This document shows, piece by piece, positions 40,342-47,721 of a stretch of DNA of 64,000 bases (position 1 is its first letter; every line of letters begins with the position of its first letter). The translations under genes were made by a program, and so were the position numbers. The DNA comes from Bradyrhizobium zhanjiangense (lineage in GTDB: Bacteria; Pseudomonadota; Alphaproteobacteria; Rhizobiales; Xanthobacteraceae): the NCBI RefSeq assembly GCF_004114935.1, contig NZ_CP022221.1:1571001-1635000 (forward strand). The letters run 5' to 3'. A model generated the notes under the pieces. It made no database searches. It had not been told where the DNA came from and was given only the letters and a program-made list of their open reading frames with translations.

Positions 40342-41447
40342 AGCTGCACCGCCAGCAGCTTGGGCAGGCGGATCAGATTGTAGGCGGCAAGCGCCAACGT
40401 AAAGACGGCGTCCACACGCTCGCGCCCTCGCAGCTTTACCTTGGCCAGACCGGCGGAACTCTTGATCCATCCGAACACTTCCTCAATCCGCTTGCGGCAG
40501 CGTTGGCTGATCTCGTAGCCGGCATGGCGGGTGGAGCGGGCATCGACCGCCGTCTTGCGCGGGACGCCTGTCTTGCTGAGGTGTCCGTCGATTGCGATGT
40601 GCGGCGTCACCGATCGTTCTCTCAAGTCGTGCACGAACTGCGTAACGTCATAAGCCTTGTCCGCGCCGAGCGTGACCCGCCGGCCTCTGGGATGGCAATT
40701 ATCAATCAACGCCAGCGCTGTCTCTCGTTCGGCCGTACCGGTGGCCTGGCTGACAATGCCGCCGACCGCCAAACCATGGCGATTTTCCATCAGAGCATGC
40801 CCCATGTAGCAGAGCTTGGCCGGCTGCCCATCGCCCTTCTTGTACAGCCGAGCCTCCGGATCGGTGGTGCTTTGGTGCGTCTTGTTTGAACGCTTCTCCT
40901 TGTGGAAGCTGCGCTCAGCGTTACGTCCCGGCCCCCCACTGTCGTTGTCGCCTCCATCCCTTCTGCGGAAGCTCTTGATCGAAGCCCACGCCTCAATCAG
41001 CGTGCCGTCCACCGAGAAGTGGTCGCTCGACAATAGCCGCTTCACTTTCGGCTGAGCCATTACCGCGGAGAGGAACTTAGCGGCGATCTCACCCTCTAGC
41101 AGCCGGTCGCGGTTCTTGGAAAAGGTCGAGTGGTCCCACACCGGATCGTCCACGCCAAGACCGACAAACCAGCGGAACAACAGGTCGAACTCCAGCCGCT
41201 CCATCAATTGTCGTTCCGAGCGGATGCCATAGAACGCCTGCAACAACATCGCCCGAAGCAGCCTCTCCGGTGCAATCGAGGGTCGGCCAAAGTCCGTGTA
41301 AAGCCCCGCAAATGCCTTCGATAGATCGTCCAGCGCAGCGTTCACAATCTCCCGGATCTTCCGTAAGGCGTGATCCGGGCGAACCCGCGCTTCAAGATCC
41401 ACGTAACTGAAGAGCGATCCAGACCGCTCGTCCGATCCCCGCATCAT
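40338..41447 (-). CDS. IS5-family DDE transposase
   Basis: A full-length transposase of about 369 residues. SLFSYVDLEARVRPDHALRK and GRPSIAPERLLRAMLLQAFYG form the N-terminal domain; DHSTFSKNRDRLLEG precedes the catalytic core, with the first Asp in FSVDGTLIEAWAS, the second in TLGADKAYDVTQF, and the Glu in KRIEEVFGWIKSSAGL. The start is ATG 41447 or 41444 after GGGAGG; a TTG at 41462 is less likely. No frameshift signal is needed. Its TGA overlaps the ATG of the passenger gene. Confidence 0.93.
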   Translation of the reverse strand: MMRGSDERSGSLFSYVDLEARVRPDHALRKIREIVNAALDDLSKAFAGLYTDFGRPSIAPERLLRAMLLQAFYGIRSERQLMERLEFDLLFRWFVGLGVDDPVWDHSTFSKNRDRLLEGEIAAKFLSAVMAQPKVKRLLSSDHFSVDGTLIEAWASIKSFRRRDGGDNDSGGPGRNAERSFHKEKRSNKTHQSTTDPEARLYKKGDGQPAKLCYMGHALMENRHGLAVGGIVSQATGTAERETALALIDNCHPRGRRVTLGADKAYDVTQFVHDLRERSVTPHIAIDGHLSKTGVPRKTAVDARSTRHAGYEISQRCRKRIEEVFGWIKSSAGLAKVKLRGRERVDAVFTLALAAYNLIRLPKLLAVQL

Positions 41448-41500
41448 GGCCTCCCGATTCAACTATCGAGAGAATCACGTCCACTGCCATCCCGCCAGAG

Positions 41501-41517
41501 ACTTCTTCAACAGCCTG
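41501..41517 (-). repeat. Right terminal inverted repeat of the IS element
   Basis: ACTTCTTCAACAGCCTG, the exact complement of 40031-40047. It is about 55 bases upstream of the transposase start, so it also lies in the promoter region of the element. Confidence 0.92.
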
Positions 41518-41521
41518 CTAA
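41518..41521. repeat. Target-site duplication CTAA, right copy
   Basis: CTAA just outside the right terminal repeat, identical to 40027-40030, inside the codons for Leu27 of the interrupted VOC gene. Confidence 0.9.
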
Positions 41522-41599
41522 GCCGAAGGCGCGTCTGTAGAAGTCGAGCGATCGCGCGTCGTCGCGCACGCGGATCATGGAATGGACGGGCTTTGCCAT

Positions 41600-41986
41600 T
41601 CAATTCTGCTCCTTGAGATAAGTGATGATGGCGGCGCGCGTCTCCGGCTTCGCCTGCCGGTAAGCCATGACCACGCCGGGAACGACCGCTTGAGGATTGG
41701 CCAGCCAGGCGTCGAGCTTTGCCTCGTCCCAGGCGAAGTCAGCCTTCGCGAGATTCTCCGAGTAGCGAAAGCCATCGAGCTTGCCGGCGGGCCGGCCCAC
41801 GATCTTGACCAGAGGCGGACCCTGCCGCATCGGCTCCGACAGGTTGGTGGTGTGGCACACCGCGCATTGCTGTTTGAAGAGTGTCGCGCCATCCAGCGGT
41901 CTTGCCGCCGGCAAGGGCATCTGCGCGTCGGCAACCCGCATCATCAGCACCATCGCGGTGCACAATGCCAGCACGACTGCGCGCAT
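41600..41986 (-). CDS. Monoheme cytochrome c
   Basis: Periplasmic electron carrier of 128 residues with a signal peptide (about 1-21). The single heme site is CAVCH in FKQQCAVCHTTN, and the axial Met is probably in PGVVMAYRQA, with a helix ending LKEQN. It is the first gene of the dehydrogenase operon and would accept electrons from the GMC flavoprotein. The element at 40031-41517 now lies between it and the other subunits. ATG at 41986 chosen; a TTG two codons earlier is possible. Confidence 0.88.
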   Translation of the reverse strand: MRAVVLALCTAMVLMMRVADAQMPLPAARPLDGATLFKQQCAVCHTTNLSEPMRQGPPLVKIVGRPAGKLDGFRYSENLAKADFAWDEAKLDAWLANPQAVVPGVVMAYRQAKPETRAAIITYLKEQN

Positions 41987-42296
41987 CGCCAAGAGCTCGC
42001 CCCATCCACTTCGAAGTCAGCGTGCGCAAACTCTAGGCGGCGCCAAAGATGCAGTGGTAGTAGCGGGCTGTTTCGCTGCAAGCGGGGGCTCGCGCGTGGC
42101 GTGTGTTCCGCGCTGCCGCATATGAGGAGCACAATTCCGCGAAACCGCCCAGAAATCCCTAAACGATGACCACACGACGCAGGTTGCATCACAACCGCGC
42201 CGTTCAAACTCTCTTTGCGATGAACTGGTCCGGTGCAGGCGAGCGGCGCAGGGATGTTGCCGTGCCGTTCATCGCGAAAAAATCCAGGAGAAATGG
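41987..42296. other. Divergent intergenic region
   Basis: It lies between the cytochrome c gene (minus) and the small secreted protein gene (plus). It should contain the promoter of the dehydrogenase operon; I did not find a convincing -35/-10 pair or a repeat. Confidence 0.35.
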
Positions 42297-42602
42297 ATGA
42301 AGTTGGTGAAGACCTCTGCAATCGCATGCGCTCTCTCGGCCCTCATTGCGACGCCTGTTCTCGCGCAAGGTACGTCATCTGGCGTGAAGCCCGGAGGCAC
42401 CGTGCAAAGCAAACCCATGCAGGGCGGCACGGTGGGCAGCGAGGATGATGATGTCGGCGCGCAGCAGGGGGCTGCCGGCGAGAAGGTCGGCGTGAAGTCG
42501 ACCAAGGGTAAAGGTACCGCCGGAACCACTGGCAGCGCGACACGTAAGGGCACGGCCGACGATGCGGCTACGGGCGGTGCTGCGACCGGCAAGCGCTACT
42601 GA
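42297..42602 (+). CDS. Small secreted low-complexity protein, 101 aa
   Basis: A signal peptide (1-23, ending TPVLAQ) is followed by about 78 residues made mainly of Gly, Thr, Ala, Lys and Asp, with units such as GGTVQSKPMQGGTVGSEDDD and GTAGTTGSATRKGTADDAA. It has no cysteines and no apparent fold. AGGAG lies six bases before the ATG at 42297; an ATG at 42293 in another frame is ignored. A strong terminator follows, so it is transcribed alone. Function unknown. Confidence 0.7.
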   Translation: MKLVKTSAIACALSALIATPVLAQGTSSGVKPGGTVQSKPMQGGTVGSEDDDVGAQQGAAGEKVGVKSTKGKGTAGTTGSATRKGTADDAATGGAATGKRY

Positions 42603-42623
42603 CGCCAGCTTACGAACCGGCAA

Positions 42624-42654
42624 ACCTTCGGTCGCTCTGCGACCGAAGGTTTTT
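42624..42654 (+). terminator. Intrinsic terminator
   Basis: An 11-bp perfect stem ACCTTCGGTCG/CGACCGAAGGT with loop CTCTG, followed by TTTT. It is 20 bases after the secreted protein gene and faces the arfB stop, so it separates the convergent genes. Confidence 0.88.
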
Positions 42655-42660
42655 GCTTGA

Positions 42661-43077
42661 TCAATCGTCGAAGCGGCCGCCGCGTCCGGCCTTGATGTCG
42701 CTACGCCGCTTCTTGCCTTCGAGCCGGCGCTGCTTGGACGCGAAGGTCGGCCGTGTCGCGCGCCGCGGGATCGGGCGTACCATCGCCTCGCGCAACATTT
42801 CGACCAGCCGGTCGATGGCATCCTGCCGATTGCGCTCCTGGGTGCGGAAGCGCTGGGCGTGGATCACGATCACGCCGTCCTTGGTCATGCGCTGTCCGGC
42901 GATGCGGGCAAGCCGGATGGCGGCATCCTCCGGCAGGGTCAGCTTGCGCGTGTCGAAGCGCAGTTGCGCTGAAGTCGCGACCTTGTTGACGTTCTGTCCG
43001 CCAGGCCCGGAGGCGCGGACAAAGCCGATCTCGATGTCGTCCTCGTCGATGACGAGATCGCGGGATATCCGCAGCAT
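42661..43077 (-). CDS. arfB: Alternative ribosome-rescue factor ArfB (peptidyl-tRNA hydrolase)
   Basis: Releases ribosomes stalled without a stop codon by hydrolysing peptidyl-tRNA. The 138-residue protein begins MLRISRDLVIDEDDIEIGF, contains the GGQ loop in RASGPGGQNVNKVATSAQL (about 22-40), and ends in a basic tail (RPTFASKQRRLEGKKRRSD) that in the family inserts into the mRNA channel. ATG at 43077 is used; a longer reading from 43116 adds nothing family-like. Confidence 0.93.
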   Translation of the reverse strand: MLRISRDLVIDEDDIEIGFVRASGPGGQNVNKVATSAQLRFDTRKLTLPEDAAIRLARIAGQRMTKDGVIVIHAQRFRTQERNRQDAIDRLVEMLREAMVRPIPRRATRPTFASKQRRLEGKKRRSDIKAGRGGRFDD

Positions 43078-43257
43078 GATGGCACCATTCGTGATGTCCG
43101 GACATATCGCGAACATCTACGTTCGGCAATGGTGCATCGTGGAAACGCAAATGGCCGGGACCCGGCTCCGCTATGGCTTCGCCGGACTTTGAGTGCTGGG
43201 CCGGCGAAGCCGCAGGCGGAGACGGCGAGCGGCCATTCCAGGAGACGTTTTATCCGA

Positions 43258-44631
43258 TCAGTTCGACTTCGTCGCCGGTACCGCCACCGGCTGCGCAGCG
43301 GCCTGGGGGGCGCGGCCGACGACGACGGTGAGGAGGCCCTCGCCCCACAGGCGCTTCGCGGCAGCCTTGGCGTCGTCCAGCGTCACCGCATCGACGATGG
43401 CGTTACGCTTCTCGATATAGTCGATCGGCAGCTTGTCCTGCTGATACTGCAACAGCGCCTGCGCCAGCTTGGAGGAGGTGTCGAGCGCCAGCATCTGCGA
43501 GCCCTTGAGGTAGGACTTGGCCTCATCGAGCTCCTTCTGTGTCGGGCCCTCCTCGGCGATGCGGCGGACCTCCTTCTCGATGGCGTCGATGGTGTCGCCG
43601 GCGCGGTCGGCGCGCGTGCCGGTATTGCCGGTGAACAGCGCCGAGTGCTCCATCCAGAGCAGCGATTCGTACACGGAATAGGCCAGCCCGCGCTTCTCGC
43701 GGACCTCGCGATAGAGCCGGGAGGACAATCCACCGCCGCCAAGGATGTGATTGACGACGTAGGCGGCCATGAAGTTGGGATCGCTGCGCTTCACCCCGGG
43801 GCCACCGAAGGTGATCACGGTCTGCGGCACGTCGAGCGTCACGAAGGCGCGCTGCGGCGGCTTTGCGGCATCGACGTCGGGGACCGGCGTGAGGTTGGCC
43901 TTGGCGGGGAGGCTACCAAAGGTGTGGTCGAGCAGCTTGCCGAGCGTGGCCGGATCGACGTCGCCGACGACCGCGATCTTCAGCCCATCCTTGGCGAGCA
44001 CGCGGCCGACATAATCCTTCAAGTCGGCGACCGTGATGGTCGGCACGCTGTTGAGGTTGCCGTTGGTCTGCCGGCCGTAGGGGTGATCGCCGAAGGCGAC
44101 CTCGAGGAATTTGCGGCTCGCCAGCGATGTCGGATTGGTGGTCTCGCGGCGCAGTCCCGAGATGACCTGCGAGCGGATGCGCTCGACGTCGGCGGTGTCG
44201 AAATGCGGCGAGGTCAGCGCCATCCTGAGCAGATCGAAGGCCTCGTCCTTATTGTCGCGCAACATGCGCAGGCTGCCGCGGAAAGTATCGCGTGTGGCAT
44301 TGAAGGAGAGCTCGATGGCGCGGCGGTCGAGCCGTTCATGGAACGTCTTGGAGTCGAGATCGCCGGAGCCCTCGTCGAGAAGGTCGCCGACGAGGTTGGC
44401 GACGCCCGATTTGTCCTTGGGATCCTGCGCCGAGCCGCCGGCGAAGGAATATTCCATGGCGATCAGCGGCACGGTTGCGTCCTGCACGAACCAGGCTTCG
44501 ATGCCGCCCGGAGAGGTCAGATGCTGGATCTTTGCGGCTGCATGCGACGGCGAGACCGCGGCCAGTGCGAGGGCCGCGCCGGTAACGAAGGACAGCGCGA
44601 AATGATGCGCGCGAAGGAAGGGATAGGTCAC
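43258..44631 (-). CDS. M16 peptidase-like protein, non-catalytic type
   Basis: A 457-residue exported protein (signal about 7-35). The M16 fold is visible (GVANLVGDLLDEG, FATDxxxHG-type FGDHPYGRQTNGNL, GLSSRLYREVREKRGLAYSV), but the zinc motif HxxEH is absent from the N-terminal position, where NLVGDLLDEG is found. Such proteins pair with a catalytic M16 subunit, like the alpha and beta subunits of mitochondrial processing peptidase. GTG start at 44631 overlaps the stop of the catalytic gene. Confidence 0.88.
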   Translation of the reverse strand: MTYPFLRAHHFALSFVTGAALALAAVSPSHAAAKIQHLTSPGGIEAWFVQDATVPLIAMEYSFAGGSAQDPKDKSGVANLVGDLLDEGSGDLDSKTFHERLDRRAIELSFNATRDTFRGSLRMLRDNKDEAFDLLRMALTSPHFDTADVERIRSQVISGLRRETTNPTSLASRKFLEVAFGDHPYGRQTNGNLNSVPTITVADLKDYVGRVLAKDGLKIAVVGDVDPATLGKLLDHTFGSLPAKANLTPVPDVDAAKPPQRAFVTLDVPQTVITFGGPGVKRSDPNFMAAYVVNHILGGGGLSSRLYREVREKRGLAYSVYESLLWMEHSALFTGNTGTRADRAGDTIDAIEKEVRRIAEEGPTQKELDEAKSYLKGSQMLALDTSSKLAQALLQYQQDKLPIDYIEKRNAIVDAVTLDDAKAAAKRLWGEGLLTVVVGRAPQAAAQPVAVPATKSN

Positions 44632-46022
44632 GAACGCTTCTCCTCGCGCTTGGCGGTGGCGGTGTCCTTGATCAGATAGCCCGTCACCGAGCGCTTCTTT
44701 TCGAGCCATTTCTGCGCAACGGCGCGAACCTGCTCGGCAGTGACTGCGCGGATGCGGTCGGGCCAGCTCCTGATGTCCTCGATCGATAGGCCCGTGGTCA
44801 GCGCGCCGCCATACCAACGCGCCAGCACCGCCTGGTTGTCCTGGGCGTAGATCGCTTCCGCAATGAGCTGGGTCTTGACCCGCTCCAGATCCTCGGCGCG
44901 GATCGGGTTCTGCGCGACATTGGCGATGACGCCATCGACCGCCTGCTCGACCTCTGCAAAGCTGACGCCGGGTTTCGGTGCGGCCGAGATCGCGAACTGG
45001 GTCGGGTCGAGCGAGATGCTCGAATAGCTGGCGTTGGCGGAGACCGCGAGCGGCTTGTCGACGACGAGGGCGCGGTAGAGATAGGAATTGCTGCCGCTGC
45101 CCATCAGCTGCGCGAGCACGTCGAGAGCCGCGCTCTCGCCGGCCGCAGCGGTGGTCGCCGAGGGCACGAGATAATAGCGCCGCATGTTCGGCTGCTCGAC
45201 CCGCGGGTCGGCCAGCGTGACGGTGCGCGGTGCGGCCGGCTCCGGCTCCTGCGGACGAATGCGCCGCGCCGGGATGGCGGGCTGCGCCGGGATGGCGGCG
45301 AAATTGCGCTCGACCAGCGGGCGGATTTCAGCGGCGTCGACGTCGCCGGCGATCACCAGGATCGCGTTGTTCGGCGCGTAGAAGCGGCGGTAGAAGGCGA
45401 GCGCATCCTCGCGATCGAGCTTCTCGATCTCCTGGTGCCAGCCGATCACCGGCCGGCCGTACGGGTGGTTGAGATAGAGCGCGGCCATGATCTGCTCGTT
45501 CAGCCGCGCGTCCGGATTGTTGGCGACGCGCATGTTGTACTCTTCGAGCACGACGTCGCGCTCGGGCAGCACGTTCTCGTCCTTGAGGATGAGGCCGGTC
45601 ATGCGGTCGGCCTCGAACTCCATCATGGTCGGCAACTGCTCGCGCGGAACGCGCTGGTAGTAGTTGGTGTAGTCGACCGAGGTCGAGGCGTTCTCGTTGC
45701 CACCGACGCGGAGCACGGTCTGCGAGAATTCGCCGACCGGATGCTTCGAGGTGCCCTTGAACATCAGGTGCTCGAGGAAATGCGCGAGGCCGGATTTGCC
45801 TGGCGTCTCGTCGGCCGAGCCGACCTTGTACCAGATCATCTCCGTGATCACGGGCGTGCGGTGATCCGGGATCACCACGACCTGCATGCCGTTGCTGAGC
45901 GTGAAGCTGGCGGGCGGGGCCGATGTTACCGTGGTCTGGGCGAGGGACGCGCCGGCCGTCAGGACACTCGTCGAAAGCAGCGCGGCAAGGAGGCAGGCAG
46001 CCGATCGGTAAGAGGACATCAT
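44628..46022 (-). CDS. M16 zinc peptidase, catalytic type
   Basis: A 464-residue secreted protease (signal about 8-28). The inverted zinc motif is HFLEHLMFKG, with the distal Glu in DVVLEEYNMRV-type context about 75 residues later, and HPYGRPVIGW and the C-terminal NSYLYRALVVDKPLAVS follow. It is first of the pair and coupled by GTGA to its non-catalytic partner, so the two should form a periplasmic heterodimer. Substrates are not known; roles in peptide turnover are usual for the family. Confidence 0.92.
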   Translation of the reverse strand: MMSSYRSAACLLAALLSTSVLTAGASLAQTTVTSAPPASFTLSNGMQVVVIPDHRTPVITEMIWYKVGSADETPGKSGLAHFLEHLMFKGTSKHPVGEFSQTVLRVGGNENASTSVDYTNYYQRVPREQLPTMMEFEADRMTGLILKDENVLPERDVVLEEYNMRVANNPDARLNEQIMAALYLNHPYGRPVIGWHQEIEKLDREDALAFYRRFYAPNNAILVIAGDVDAAEIRPLVERNFAAIPAQPAIPARRIRPQEPEPAAPRTVTLADPRVEQPNMRRYYLVPSATTAAAGESAALDVLAQLMGSGSNSYLYRALVVDKPLAVSANASYSSISLDPTQFAISAAPKPGVSFAEVEQAVDGVIANVAQNPIRAEDLERVKTQLIAEAIYAQDNQAVLARWYGGALTTGLSIEDIRSWPDRIRAVTAEQVRAVAQKWLEKKRSVTGYLIKDTATAKREEKRS

Positions 46023-46225
46023 GATCCCTAGTGAAAGGCCGAGATCCGGATGTCCGGCTCGGAAGCACGGCATGGTACACCGTGCGGCTGAGGCTTCGCG
46101 TCACGAAGCAGAGAACTCAACGCGGAGGCAAGTTACTGATAAGCAATTTTGGAACCGCGTCCGGCGTGCACGAGCCGCCGGCGCAGGGTGCGGTTCTGTC
46201 AGGATGTCGCGGCGCGACAGGAACG

Positions 46226-46957
46226 TTATTGTTCCTTCTCCTTGCCGGACATGATGTCGAAATAGGTCCGTCGCGACTTGTCAGGCCCGGCGCCATAGGC
46301 GTAGTTCGGCGACGGCGTCTGATACCCAGGCGGGGGCTCGACCAGCGATTGGCGCGGCGGCTCGCTAACGAATTTCTTTTCTTCGGAGCTGTTGCCGCCC
46401 TTCATCATGTTCCACAGACCACCAGTGTATCCGAGTTCGGCGGGGCTGAGCGACGGGTTGCCGTTGGCTCCCGGCTGTATGGGATCATTGCTGGTGCGGG
46501 GGGCCGCGGCGACCTCACCCGCCTTCATCTCAGCAGGGGTCAGGGGCCGGGCGGCCTGCCAGTTCTCCGTCGCCTTGGTGGCTTTCTTGCGCGCGGCAAT
46601 CGCTTCCTTGCGGCGCTTCTCGTCGGGGTCCTTCGGCCAGTTCGGCGCATTCGTGGCCTGGGTGGCGGCCGGCGGCGGCAGGTCGAGCTTGGGCGGCACG
46701 ACCAGCGGCGAACGCTCGCGGTACTCGATGCCGGGCTTCTCCATGCTCTTGGCGCCGAGGCCGGACATCAGATTGTCGATGAGCTTCTCTTCGAAGGTCA
46801 TGTCGTCTTCCTCGTCGTCGTCACCGGCGCGGGCAGCGCCGGTCGATATGACGAGACCGATGCCGAGCGCGACAGCGGACAATTTCAATGCCCGCCAGAA
46901 CCCCCATTTGGGGTCTCGAACCATTGAACTGCTGGTCTTCGAGCTGCGCATCACCAT
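46226..46957 (-). CDS. Exported protein of unknown function
   Basis: A 243-residue protein. A hydrophobic segment (about 18-40, ending STGAARA) acts as a signal; an acidic patch DDDEEDDMTFEEKLIDNL, a Pro-rich linker, a Lys/Arg/Glu helix (KRRKEAIAARKKATKATENW) and a Pro/Tyr-rich tail follow. The C-terminus ends SGKEKEQ. It lies between lspA and the M16 pair. I know no family for it. Two starts (46957 and 46951) are close; 46957 is used. Probably a periplasmic or membrane-attached protein. Confidence 0.65.
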   Translation of the reverse strand: MVMRSSKTSSSMVRDPKWGFWRALKLSAVALGIGLVISTGAARAGDDDEEDDMTFEEKLIDNLMSGLGAKSMEKPGIEYRERSPLVVPPKLDLPPPAATQATNAPNWPKDPDEKRRKEAIAARKKATKATENWQAARPLTPAEMKAGEVAAAPRTSNDPIQPGANGNPSLSPAELGYTGGLWNMMKGGNSSEEKKFVSEPPRQSLVEPPPGYQTPSPNYAYGAGPDKSRRTYFDIMSGKEKEQ

Positions 46958-47045
46958 ACCTGTTCCAAATTGTGGCAGTTTGCCGCTCGCACGCGGCTTG
47001 ACCCTTGCAAAAACGGGTTCCACCTGCCGGTCGTATCGGCCGGGA

Positions 47046-47540
47046 TCAGGGCGCTTTTGCGGCGGGTACCCCCAGGAAGGAATCATACAATAGCGCCGCC
47101 ACCCCAGCAACGATGGCCACGTCGGCGAGGTTAAACACGTACCAATTATAGGTATGTCCGCCGATTTCGATGTGAAACAGGGCGAAATCCACCACCGCAC
47201 CATAGGCCAGGCGGTCGATGCCATTGCCGATGGCGCCCCCGATGATCAAGCCCAGCGCGATGGTCGCGAGAAGGGTGTGGGAGCGGGCCATCCAGATCGC
47301 CAGCGCGACTACCGCGATAGCTTTGACGGCCATCAGCGCGAGCTGCGCCGCCTGGCCGTCGTTCTGGAGCCAGCCGAAGCTGATGCCGATGTTCCACGCC
47401 AGCACCAGATCGAAGAACGGTGTCACCCGCACCACGTCGCGATGAGCGAGGTCGAACACGTTCAGCAACCAAAGTTTGGAGGCCTGGTCGAGGACGAGGG
47501 TGACCAGGGCGGAGGTGATGCCGGCGCGGAGCGGGGTCAT
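47046..47540 (-). CDS. lspA: Lipoprotein signal peptidase II
   Basis: Aspartyl membrane protease that removes signal peptides from lipoproteins. The 164-residue protein has four membrane helices; the family boxes are seen in LDQASKLW, WNIGISFGWLQ, GGAIGNGIDRLAYGAVVDF (first Asp) and WYVFNLADVAIVAG (second Asp). It follows ileS in the same direction, as in many Proteobacteria, here separated by a palindromic repeat. Confidence 0.95.
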   Translation of the reverse strand: MTPLRAGITSALVTLVLDQASKLWLLNVFDLAHRDVVRVTPFFDLVLAWNIGISFGWLQNDGQAAQLALMAVKAIAVVALAIWMARSHTLLATIALGLIIGGAIGNGIDRLAYGAVVDFALFHIEIGGHTYNWYVFNLADVAIVAGVAALLYDSFLGVPAAKAP

Positions 47541-47566
47541 GGGCAGACAGCCGCCGCAGTCTCTGC

Positions 47567-47714
47567 CGTCGTCGTCCTGGCGAAGGCCAGGACCCATAAC
47601 CCCAGGCGGTGATTGTTTGAAAGACTCGTAGTCATCAGCCTTCGCTGCAATTAGCCGCGGTGGTAATGGGTCCTGGCCCCCGTGCGCAATTGCGCACTGG
47701 GCCAGCACGACGGG
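47567..47714. repeat. Palindromic intergenic repeat (GTCCTGGCC type)
   Basis: CGTCCTGGCGAAGGCCAGGA and CCCATAAC pair with AATGGGTCCTGGCCCCCG, a small hairpin GTGCGCAATTGCGCAC, and GGGCCAGCACGACGGG. It occupies almost all of the space between ileS and lspA. Confidence 0.72.
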
Positions 47715-47721
47715 TTGAAAC

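Larger units (their letters stand above)
40031..41517 (-). mobile_element. IS5-family insertion sequence with a passenger gene
   Basis: The 1,487-bp element has perfect 17-bp inverted ends (CAGGCTGTTGAAGAAGT) and is flanked by a 4-bp direct repeat CTAA, which fits the YTAR targets known for the IS5 group. It contains a full transposase gene and a second gene between that gene and the left end. Both the ends and the reading frames are intact, so it may still be active. It is longer than a usual one-gene IS5 element of about 1.2 kb by about the size of the passenger. Confidence 0.93.
39713..41599 (-). pseudogene. VOC/glyoxalase-family gene interrupted by an IS5-family element
   Basis: The 5' part (41599 to 41518) begins MAKPVHSMIRVRDDARSLDF, the usual start of lactoylglutathione-lyase-like VOC proteins, and the 3' part (40030 to 39713) continues EVADHLKFADFALIYLRHP and ends in VNDPDGYKIEVIQRGGRFN. 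Removing the element and one CTAA copy restores one open frame of about 130 codons. The ATG follows the cytochrome c stop with no space, so it was the second gene of the operon. The insertion is at codon 27-28 and probably abolishes function. Confidence 0.9.

Noticed and set aside
43129..44679. 516-codon open frame on the plus strand
   Set aside because: It is the antisense shadow of the M16 peptidase gene. GC-rich codon bias keeps the opposite frame open, and the translation is low-complexity His/Asp/Arg/Gly without motifs.
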